Shown here: positions 10,814 through 22,900 of the stretch, in pieces
Numbering within the stretch: the first letter of the stretch is position 1
How the letters are laid out: every line of letters begins with the position of its first letter
Source: Flaccisagitta enflata
Taxonomy: Eukaryota; Chaetognatha; Sagittoidea; Aphragmophora
Assembly: GCA_965153355.1 (NCBI GenBank)
Contig: OZ231127.1
Location: 51,088,001 to 51,152,000, forward strand
Direction of reading: 5' to 3'
Length of the DNA stretch: 64,000 nucleotides
Made by a program: the position numbers and the translations under genes
Notes under the pieces: model-generated
Told to the model about the DNA's origin: nothing
Database searches by the model: none
Seen by the model: only the letters and a program-made list of their open reading frames with translations

Positions 10814-13800
10814 TCATTTGGAAATGTCGTTTAATCTGTTCCTCAGTCTAAGGCGCAAGTCATCGGCGCCCGGCCCCGCTCGAGCCTCGGGGACAATGTT
10901 AGAGGCGATATGAGACTTCTTAACAGGCGAAGCTAAGGACGCCTCCGACATCAACTCGACCGTAGAAGCGCATGAGTCTTGAGAAGTTTCGTCAATGCCG
11001 ATGACGTCATTCGACGTCGAAACGACTGGCTCTTCTTCAAGTGGGCGCTTTTTAGAGTTATCCCGCGACCGCAGGACGATGGCGGAGGGATAGTCGGTGC
11101 CCCCTTCCAATGAAGAATCTAGAGGCGAGGGATTGGAAATGTATGAATTGACTGCAAGTTGGCATCAGTATTGCTCGATATAATCAAACTTACTGAGAGA
11201 GGAAGCAGAGGAGCGTCGCTGGCCTGGAGGCTGCGCGGCGGGATCCCATGACGCGATATCCTGTTTCCATCGTTTAACGAGCGAATCGAAGGAGCGACGA
11301 GAGAGCTTCTTATATTTGTCGGGCGTCTGAGGGTGGACTCCTTTTGTCCGACAATACCTGAGCCACGGAAAATTCGTTATATTATAACATGTTTGTTGAA
11401 CTATTTTGCTAGACCCCCGCGTACCGCTGCCATAGCATTGTATCAAAATTACCACATTACCATAGAATCATACTCAATATACTCATACTGTCGTTACTTA
11501 GCCATCGCTTTCATAAACAGCGGCCTATATTAGTATATATCTCTTGATTCTTGAACTAAGCATTGCTCTGGAATTCTAAATTACTAATACATTTTTCGTT
11601 AAAACAGGGTGTGCAAAATTATCCGCAATTAACACTTTAAAACTCAAAAACCTTAAAAGATAATGATTTATAAAAACATAAGTGGTAAGTATAAAAAAAT
11701 ATCATTTTTAGTATTCAAAACTGAAATTAACAAAATCAGAAATAAAGGTTTTCAGGTAAATTTTACTATTATGAAACACTATCTATATCTATTAAAATAA
11801 TCTAAAATTTTGTTATTAGTTTTTTTTATTCTTTAGCCCTCGTTGATTTGTTTTAGTGAGCTCCATTCACGTTGATATGATTTACCTCCTTCAACATAAT
11901 ATGTGCCAAGCAAAGAAAGTCATTATAGAATGGTCACAAATACAAAAATCGATGATTTTGTAAATTATTTTGCATGTAAAATAAAATCTGGTTAAAATCA
12001 AAATCTTTGCTTCAAAACATTTGACTCCCATAGTGACAAGGGATACAGAAAAGACCTGCAATCAATTCTAGCTTCTAGAACAATTAGCTGGAGCACTCTG
12101 GTGCAAATTTTATAGTGCTAGGTCACTTTTAAGTAAAGTTTTTTTTCCATGAAGCAATTGCGGATAATTTTGCACACCCTGTTTTAAGTGGATATCAATA
12201 GTCGCTAAAGCATTAAGTGGTCACCGTTGCCACACAACAGGGTAGTTGAGGATGTGACAGGTAAGGCCTTGCGGGTTTGGCCGTGAGAAGGCCGAGGCTC
12301 GGTTTTAAGGCCAAACCCGAAATTCGGTTTTGCCTTGAGACCCGACTTTGTTTCTTAGGATAGTTTTGCTTTTGAATTATTCTTTCAATCTCACTTATCA
12401 ATTTTTTTTGTATTTTTTTCTCACCTTTTTGATATTTTTTTTAGCTGTGAATGTGTATTACGCTTAGCAGGAATTGACCAAAGCTGTCAGACCCCCAATC
12501 GCAGAATAAGCGCATGTTGATATGTGTGAATTAAAACAAGGTACGAAGTTTCATGACCCTTAGTGACCAAAAACCATCGGCAGCGGGCTTATTTAGGTAA
12601 AAAACGTGCAGAACACCTTTTTCCCTTGTCATTTCTTACTAATTGCAATCATGAAGTTCTTCAAAGCAGTAAACAAATGACGTGGGGTCACATCATTGTT
12701 ACGGATGGGTGGGCAGGGGCACCTAACCCCATCAACACCCCGCGCCTACTCCCTCCAACCAATACACACACCCAAAGAGCATCTAAAACATTCATTTTCC
12801 GACTTTTTGACTTGTGCGTAACAGACTGACGGATAAACAGACTGACAGACCAGCGGACGTACAAAGTCTCTTATACACGGCTACCTTAGTCGCGTGTAGA
12901 TGGAGCAGGGGCAGTGATGAAAAGGCTAAACCAAGCTGTTGGGCAGGACTAGTAATTCAACAATAGCATAACAAAAATTTTTGCAAAGTCGTAGGAAAGT
13001 TCTCTATCAGAGGGATATGACTCAAAATCATGTATACAGATAAACCACAACAAAAATTTGGTCCTGGGACCTCTAAAAATTGCCGCCGCCATCCCCCCTC
13101 ATATCCCATAGAAAATGTACAGGAAGGATTTTTGCCTATGTTTTACTATGGGAAAGGGGGTGAGTGGCGGCGCCTATTTATAGGGGTTCTAGGGCTAAAA
13201 TTTTTAGTCGCGTGCTACTCGACTCTACACCCAGCTTTGTCCGTCCGTCGGTCCGTCCGTCCGTCCGTCCGTCCGTCCGTCGGTCCGTCACACTTTACTA
13301 TTTTTTGGTTTTTGCGGTCTATGGCCTCACTGCTCCTGCCCAAATGATCAAGTGACCACAAATACAGCCCCTGCCCACCCGCACGCGACTGGGGTAGCCG
13401 TGTATCCGGCCTTGTTTCATGGACCATCTGTAAACATGATTTTGGGCTGTATCCCTTTGATAGAGAACTTTTCTATGACATCGCATAGATTGTTGTTAGG
13501 CTATTCAACAAGGCCAAGTGAAGGCCAATAAGTGCACCTCGCTTGATTAAGATTTTGTGAATGAACGTTTTTGATGAATGAATGAATATATGAATGAATG
13601 AATGAAGGAATGAAGGAATGAATGAATGAATGAATGAATGAATGAATGAATGAATGAATATGAATGTGGTGAGGCATGAAAGGTGATAGGAATGAAGAAA
13701 TATGTCAGAATCAGCCGTTTTGCGCATTTCAAACGTTTGCGTGGCCGACCAACCGACCGACCAACGGACATGACCTCTTATAGAAGTGCGAGGACGCACT

Positions 13801-16372
13801 TAAAAACCGCTCCTAAACGCAAAAAAAAACTAACAGTGATGGACGGAAGGACGGACGGATGGGCAGAGGGACTGATGAACGGACGGATGGATGGACTGGA
13901 GGATGGACGGATAGATGGACGGACGGATGGAAGGACAGCAAACGGAGAGACTGAGACACGGAACGACCGACATAGCTGGTTATAAAGTCGCATGCACGCG
14001 ACTAAAAACGGGGTTTAATCCTGAAAAAATCTCAAAGGTGCATATAATAACATATGAAAAAATGAGCTGTGAACTGCCAAACGTAGTCGTTACTTTTTAG
14101 TCGCGTATACGCAACTCTATAACCCACTATGTCTGTCCGTCAGTCCCTGTTACTTTTTTTGGCTTTTATGAGCAGTTTTTGCGTTACCGCTCCTGCTCAA
14201 ATGCTTGACTTAACTTTTTTTATCACTGCCCCTGCCCACCCGCACGCGACTTATTGTTTTTCTCGGGGTTGTTGTCCTTTCAAGTTAAGTTTGACCACAT
14301 AAACACGTTCGTTGAATACAACTTTAAGCGTGTACATCAGGTTCATGGTCACAATACTCGAGGAAGTGTTTCTGATTTTTATGTCCCAAAGATTGGTAGC
14401 TCGGAAATCCTTAAGCGAAGCTTTTTTTTCAGTGGCATCAAAGATTGGAATTCGCTTCCCCATGAATTGAAAAGTATAAAAAATGAAAAGTCTTTTAAGT
14501 CGAGGTTGAAGGCTTTCATCATGGCTCAATACTAATCAGTCATGCTTTTTAGTAACGCTCAACACTATGTTGATTTTATCATCACTAGTTTTCATTCTTT
14601 ATTCTTCCACTTTTAGTTTTTGCTTTTACACTCAATTCGAGTTTTGTTTTACTCTTACGCGTTAAGATATACTGGCTGTTCATGCTATAATTAGTCTCGG
14701 ACCTCAATGGAAATAAGTTGTATAACTTTTTTGGGCTATCCGTAGATATGACTTTTTGTACCTGATGCACTTGTACTGTCTTATCTTAAATACATTACAT
14801 TACATTACATTACAACGTGAAGATTGCGGAAAAGGTATAGCACCCCCCCCCCTTGCAGCTCATGTCGCCATAGCCACATGGTCGTGTATGGTATCATTCA
14901 ATAGGTTACCTCAATACAATCTACGCCACCGAGGCGAATTTTGAATTTCGCCTCCGTTCAAGATATATTCACTCCATAAGGCGGATTTTTTGACCTCCAA
15001 GGGGTGTCCACCGCCAATGTTTGGGGTAGAATTTCTCAAGAATGGGAGCAAAATTGAAAAATCAACTCGGTGGCGTAAATTGTACTGTGACAAGCTACAG
15101 AATGATACCTCATATGACCCTGTGGAAGTTTTGTCATAAGTTGTAGGCAGGGGTGCTAACCTTTTTTTACGGTTTTTGTAATCTTCACGTTGTATTACGC
15201 GTGAATGTGTAGTAGGTCATGTCTTATGAATGGAATGAATATGATGAATATTTCAACAATTGTAATGAATGAATAATTGCAATGAATGAACGCGGGGGAG
15301 AAATGCATGAATGGAATGAATGCATAAATGGAATGAATGCATGGATGGAATGGATGCATGAATGTAATACTGATAAATGCGTGACTGGACTGAATGTACG
15401 AATGGAAAAAAAGGATGAATGGAAAGAATGTATGAATGGAATGAATGCATGAATCAATTAACATATATGAGAATTAATAAATTATGAATTACTGATGAAT
15501 AAGTGTGAATGTTATCAATCAATTAGCATGATGAATGAATGAATGCAATGAAATATGAATGTTGTCAAACGAATGAAGAATGTGAGAATGAATGAATGAA
15601 TGAATGAATGAATGAATGAGATGAGATGAAGATTGGTTTGAATTTCCTGCATGAGAAATTTCAAGTAATTTTGGTCGATTTTATTGATTTTCACTTGAGC
15701 GTAACAAACCTAAGGTCAAACAGTCACTGACAGAGCCTCTTATGTTGGCGCAATTAAAGACAGAACAAGGCCGGATACACGGCCACCCTAGTCGCGTGCC
15801 AGTGGGCAGGGGCAGTGATAGATAAGGTTACTGGGGCATTTGGGCAGGAGCAATTAGCTCAAAATGCTATAAAACGCTTAAAAAAGGAAAAAAAGGGCAC
15901 CAACCCAACCACCGACCGACCAACGGATGGACAAAGCAGGGTATAGAGTCGCGTAGCACGCAACTAAAAATGCTTAGCTGAAACATGAAGAATAACTGAA
16001 AGATAAAAAATGCAAAGAGAGTTAACTGAATGTAAACAAGTTAGTATTTACTTTAATTTTTATCATAAATATGCTCGCTGCTGATGGTTTGAGGTATCTG
16101 ACGCTTATGAAACTTTTTCCCTAGGCCTCTTCCACACATATACACATTCTAACATACTGCGATGAGCGGTGCTTTGACTTTGGTCGATGGCTTCTAAGCG
16201 TAATGTGTATGTTTATGTGTGTAAATATGTTTATGTGTGTGTGTATGTGTGTGTGTATGTGTGCGTGTGCATGTGCCTGTCCCTCTCTCTCTCCCTCTCC
16301 CTCTCCCTCTCCCTCTCCCTCTCTCTCCCCCTCTCTCCCCCCATCTCCCCCCCTCTCTCCCCCTCTCTCCCT

Positions 16373-16437
<65 letters not shown>

Positions 16438-17975
16438 TCTCTCTCCCTCTCTCCCCTTAGTTGCATTTATTTCCTTTTTAGTTGCGGACACGCAACTCTA
16501 TAAGAGGCTTTGTCCGTCCGTCCATCCGTCCGTCCGTCGGTCGGTCCGTCGGTCGGTCCGTCACGCTCGAGTTGAAAACGCAAGAAACGCGCATTTACAA
16601 TGCTGCAGTTGTCATTGAATGCGTGTGGGTGTATATTAGTGTGTGGGAAGGGGGTTGGGGTGAGGCTGGGGGTTGGCTGCCCCTGCCCACCCGTCCGCAA
16701 CGATATTGTGACCCCGCGTCACTTGTTTTTGTGTTATTCAAACTTATTCATTTCCCTTTTTTGCTCACCTTTTTTCTCAGATTATTTGCTGTTTCAGTGC
16801 TGTCTCAGTGTATTTGTGTCTGTGTGCATTTTTGTATGTGTTTGTTTCTTTCTTTTTTATTCTCAATTTATCTTTCTTTTTTTTTTTTCTCCTTTCTCTT
16901 ATTTTTTTCTCTTTTTTTTCTCTCATTTTTTTTTCTCTCTGGCAAATAACCAAACATCTTCTTGTTACTATATTTACTTAAAAACCCGGTAGAAACCCGT
17001 CATAAACCCGAAGAAAGGTTTTGAGGTATTCCGAACCCGAACCGAAACCGCGGAAAAAAACGCCATACGCAAGGCCTAAGTGACAGGGACAGCGAATGGA
17101 TCTATGATCTATGCTTGAACATTGGTATGCCTATATATTTGAATTTGGGCCTTTGATGATGGTATCAGAAAGCCTGGACTTGAGCTAAAATTTAGTTCTC
17201 AAGACTGGAATTAGTAGGCATTAAGGCTAGGCATGCAGGCTAGTAATTGACGCTAGGCCAGGCTTTAAGGCTCAAGGCTGATATTTGGTACTAGAGTTGT
17301 TTTGGTCTTGAGACTAGGATTCCGGTCTTGAGGCTGACATTCACGCCGGGGGGGGGGAGAGGGGAGAGGAAACGGACGTGGAAGAAGACATTTTTCCAGA
17401 AGTGTGAACATACAGGTCAACAACCCCTCTGTGTCCCCTGCCCAAAGAAAATATGCTCAAATTAGAGTGGGGCACACCGTGAAGCACTATTTCTCACTGC
17501 CATTTACGTTTAGGGATATCCCCTGTTTCAAGAGAGGCTGCAATACAAAGATAAGTTAGTTCATTGGGGATATCCCCTACATCCCCTCGCATCCCCTGGC
17601 ATCCCCAGGCTATATTTGACATGTAATAGACAGCGAATGCTATAAGCTGTGCTATTGACAGTCATTGTAGACTAGAGGTGTAAGATTTATGAGTTAAGTC
17701 CATTACTATTGCTTTTATGATGAGAAAATACAATTCTATAATCATCCATACCCTGAAAATTTACTCCATCCCCTGGCGTCCCCTGGCATCTCCTGGCCTT
17801 CAGTAGTCGAGTTTTTTTACTCCTTAAAAATTCTGATTTGCTAAAGAGAGATTTTCTGGTGTACAGTAGCTCACTATGACTTCATTATCAAAGCAATCTC
17901 TAAGCAATAGAAATCAGGATGAAACAGAAAATATTTTAGATAAATAAGAATTTAGGAAGAAGCAAGTAAAGATGG

Positions 17976-18056
<81 letters not shown>

Positions 18057-19902
18057 AGAGAGAGAGACAGACAGAGACAGAGAAAAAGTTAGGGAGAGAA
18101 AGAGCTATTTTCACTCTCCACTTATGAGTTGTTTTTCACTTAGGAAAAAAAACTTAAATAAATACAGTACGATGGGAGCAAAGACAACCTAGACTGGAGG
18201 ATAGATTTTAGGTATTATAATTTTCTGCCCGATTTGATGAGCTAAGTTAGAACATTGAAAAATGAAATCCTGATGAAGTCTAGTCACAAGTTGAAAAATG
18301 AGAGAAGCCAATATATTCAAGCAATAAAGCAACCTTTGATTAATATAAATCTCAATTTTTAGATGCGTCCTCGCATCTCTATAATAGGCTGTGTCCATTG
18401 GTTGGTCTGTTGGTTGGTCTGTTGGTCTGTTGGTCTGTAACGCATTCGTAAAAATCACAGAATCATGCGTTTTTAGATGCGTCCTCGCATCTCTATAATA
18501 GGCTGTGTCCGTTGGTCTGTCTGTGTCTGTCTGTTGGTTGGTAACGCATTCATTAACAAGGCCAAGAGATGTCCAATAGATGCGTCCTCTTTAGATGTAA
18601 GATATTTTCATACAAATTATTAAGATATGAAGATATTAAGATATAATGATATGAAAATATAAAGATACAGAGATAAAGACAAAAATATAAACTGATTCCT
18701 CCCTTCCCCCCCCACCCCTCCCCTCCCCCCCGCCTCCCCACCCGCCTCCCCACCCGCCTCCCCCCCGCCTCCCCACCCCTCCCCCCCACCTCCCCCCCCC
18801 GCCTCCCCACCCCTCCCCCCCCGCCTCCCCACCCCTCCCCCCCCGCCTCCCCCCCGCCTCCCCACCCCTCCCCCCCGCCTCCCCACGCCCCCCACGCCTC
18901 CCCACGCCCCCCCAACGCCTCCCCATGCCCCCCACGCCTCCCCTGCCTTATCCTCACAAAGAGACATGAAGGGACTTGGAGAGACATAAAGAGACATGAA
19001 GAGACATGAGGAAACATGAGGAGACATGAAGAGACATGAAAGACATAAGAGACATAAGAGACCTAAGAGACATAAGAGATGTAAGAGATATAAGAGGCAT
19101 AAGAGATATATGAGACATAAGAGACATACAGGAGACATAAGAGACATACAGGAGACATAAGAGACATAAAGGAGACATATAGGAGACAAAAGAGACAAAA
19201 GAGACAAAAAGGTAGAAGAGACATAAGAGACATAAGAGACCTAAGGTACATAAGAGAAATAAGAGACATAAGAGATATAAGAGATATAAGAGACACACAG
19301 GAGACATAAGAGACATATAGGAGACAAAAGAGACAAAGGAGACAAAAGAGGTGAAAGAGACATAAGAAATATAAGAGACATGAAGAGACAGGAAGAGAAA
19401 TGAAGAGAAAACCTTGAAAATCGCGTTTTGAAATTTTCGCGTTACGGACGGACATTCAGACAGACAGACCGACCAAGGGACAGACCCTCTTATAGAGATG
19501 CGAGGACGCATCTAAAAACATCAAAATCAAGCATTTTTTCAACAGAAAAGTGGTTCTGACCCAGTAAAAGAAGCATACATCTAGTAATTCATTCATCAAA
19601 TCATTAATTCATTCACAAATGACATTCATTCATAAAAAAACATTCATTCATAAAAAACAATCATAAAAAACGTTCATTCAAAGAGGACGCATCATTGGCC
19701 TACTTGGCCTTGTTTACATATTAAATGAAATTAGGATACTTAAAATCTATCCTCCAGTCTAGGTCGTCATTGCTCCCATTGTACTGTATTAAGATTCCAT
19801 TATTGAATTCCTGACGATGAAAAAAAATATCAGGTGTCTTTGGGGATTGGACAAGCTTGTTGGTCAGTCTTGTCTGTCATGTCATACTTAATAGTCTCTC
19901 TT

Positions 19903-19991
<89 letters not shown>

Positions 19992-22900
19992 TCAATTCTC
20001 AAATGCGTTAATCTTGACATTTACTAACTCTAAGAAGCTCAACTTAGCTTTATGATACAGCTAAATGAGAACCACATTATGACGCTCTACGTAGCGCTCC
20101 CACTTGCTGCTTGCAATGAGACATTCCATCTTAGAATTGGGCCAAAAACAATCTTAGGAAGCGTAAAAATCTCAGGGGATGCCCAGGGGATGAGTTGGGG
20201 ATGGATGGGGATTTTCATAACTAGCGTTATGATATTGGCAGGATGTAGTGCAAATGAAAGCTTGACATCTACTGATTTTAACTAAGTACCAACATCTTAG
20301 TTTTATCAAGTAGGGCAAAGCAAAAACTCCAGGGGATGCAGGGGATATAAGGGATATCCTCAATTACTTTAGTTAGCTTAATAAAGTGGCATCCCCTGAA
20401 AAGGCAGGAGAGGTACACTACATCCCTAAGCGTAAAAGGCAGTGAACTTCACGGTGTGTGGGGTCGATTAGTGTGCACCAAGGGCAGAAACTTAAGTTTT
20501 CACCGCATTCAGGTCTTTTTTTTGTTAAAATGAACCTCTAGACAGGCAAATAAACCCTTGGATGCTGTAATCATCAGCTTCTACTGCAGGGGTGTATAAT
20601 GTTGAGTGGCATTTGATTTTATTCCCCCCCCTGCATTTGATTTTCTTCCTCGCGAAGCGTCGCATCGCGTTACAAAATTTCTGATTTTTTTACCCTCAAA
20701 GCTATAAAACAGTATATTATAGGTTTTAATAGTGTTAAATTGTGTTGTAGTAATTACATTTGAGCTTTTAGTACTGCCAAAAGTGTAAAATCTTCAAAAA
20801 TTTTCTTTTTTCCTTTTTTCAAGCTTTTGATTTTCTTCCCCATCTCCAAACCATTTGATTTTATTCTCCCCCCCACCGGGGGGGGGGGGAATACTCAACA
20901 TTATACACGCCTGGCTTCTAGTTTTCTCATGTAAAGATATTTAGAGTAATGTGGTGACTAAGTGCAATCTAATGGAATCTAATGGAAACTGGAAAAATCT
21001 GACCGCCTACTCCCATGAAAAAACTCTGTTCAGTCTCATTTGATTCTGATGCCTTCAAGCCCTTCATCAATATCATCAATTTCTCACATTCTTATCACTG
21101 AACAACGAAAAACACATCTGCTAAAGAAATTTATGATACTTTGAGGCGCTTTTTTTCAACAAATGCTTCCGAGAATAAGATCTAGCTCCTTGCTTTCTGC
21201 AACTGTGCCCGACTCCGATCCTAGGGTCAAGTGGCCGATCAGGTATCGATAATGTCACCTACAATTTACTTACTTGGGAACGGTTTGAATATATTTGGAG
21301 TAAGCTTTCGTATTTTTGCCATAGCTGATCTGCTTCTTCCTCCTCGCAATGACATCAATATCAGTTTCCATGGTATTCATCAATTCTTCTTTTGAAGGGA
21401 TCGGTGTGTCTCCCCGCATGACCAACTTCTCATGGATTCTGAAAGAGCAGAACCAAACGGAGAATGAAAATGAGACTCGATAGCCAGCCTCCTCAGAAAT
21501 GGATTTGCGTAATATTCTTTCAAGGTCTTCATCACTTATGTAGCTGCGTAAGTGACGTAACTAAGTAAAATTGCGCAAAATACCGAAACCAACCTGTCGA
21601 CATGTTCTGATAGCTCAAATTCTAAAAGCTCTCTGTCCTCGACAATGGAATTCCAATCTTTCGACTCATTCATCGTCGAAATCGTCTCCAAGCAAGACGA
21701 AGAAGATCCTGGAAGAAAGGAAAACGGATCTCGCATCCATTATAATGATAATTTACATACATAAAGTTTTTTTTTATATGAACGTCATTTTTTGGTTGAA
21801 GCCTTCAAAAGAGATAGAGATAGCTACTAATAAAATAACTACGATGTTCTCAATTTTGGAGCAATTTCAAGCCTTGATGTTCTTATAAACTAGGTTCTTA
21901 TAAAAATAAAAAGTGTACACCAACCCAACCCGTGAATACTACAGTCAGATTGGCAGAGTGGGCATAGAAAAGCAAAGCAGTGCAAATTGAGCTGAAAGGG
22001 CATGAAAGGAAGATCAGTTCGCTGTGAGCAGTTAGATCATGGAAAAGAGAGGAGTATCATCAAATGAATGTGAGTGGAAAAATAAAGAGCCTCATAGTGT
22101 GAGCACTGAAGGACGGTGCGCAGAAAGACATTGAACGAAATAACCGCTAACTTTCAACCCACTGTTTTGGAAAAATAAGCACAGACTACTACATCCATTA
22201 CATATTTTTTGGAGAATCGGAAGACCTAGAATTAAGTGACTGAACTCACCAGAGTTGTTTCTGGATCTGGAGCCATGCCTTTCCTCGGAGGACCGGTTGC
22301 CGTGAGACGGCGCCGGGGAATGATGCAAGCCCGAGTCCGGACTTCCCGCACGTTTAGACTTGATTGACGAGAGCGAGTCGGCGTCGCCGCCGCCACCACC
22401 ACCACCACCACGGTTACCGACACCGCCATCGCCGCCACGTGGAGTCGATGACCGACGTGAGGAGGTCGCCAGTGGATCTCTAACTGACGCCAAATCTCCC
22501 GATGCGCCTTCATCCGACACGGTCGTTGAGGCCGAGGAAGCGGAGGCCGACGTCGACTCGGTGGGAAAATTCAGGCATCGAGGCGAGATTTGGCTCTTTT
22601 CCTCCTCTGTTTGCCGAAAGACGAGCGGTTTTGACCAAGCGTTGGAAGGGTCCCGACTTGACCGTCTTGATAGGATAATAAAAAAGTGAAGTAAGGATGA
22701 GGTTGTGGAAGGCGAAGAAGATAAACAAAAACAGCCAACCAGACTCAAAGACACTGGGTGGTTTGGGCATACTTGAGGCGTAATCTAACATCTGTCTCAT
22801 AATTATCGTCACACACATATGTTTTCACCAATTTGGGGTTGATATCAACAGTGCTGATAGATGTTTTGCAGTTTTATACAGCATAATGGTATGATAGAGA

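Larger units (their letters stand above)
18164..19787. mobile_element. TIR element D, copy 2 (TA target site)
   Basis: Left CAGTACGATGGGAGCAAAGA and right inverse ending CATTGTACTG share the TIR of the copy at 1995-3513, again flanked by TA. Inside are two HINE-like elements, a C-rich minisatellite and a GAGACATAA minisatellite. Confidence 0.8.
17437..20497. mobile_element. Large nested insertion: palindromic outer element around TIR element D
   Basis: The outer arms (for example GGGGCACACCGTGAAG near 17470 and inverse CTTCACGGTGTGTGGGG near 20446; CATCCCCTGG-type words on both sides) form an inverted repeat. Between them sits TIR element D copy 2, itself containing HINE-like elements and minisatellites. 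No transposase frame is visible. Confidence 0.6.

Noticed and set aside
18553-19511. Gly-rich and Ser/Leu/Cys-rich leftward frames up to 195 codons
   Set aside because: They coincide exactly with the C-rich and GAGACATAA minisatellites.
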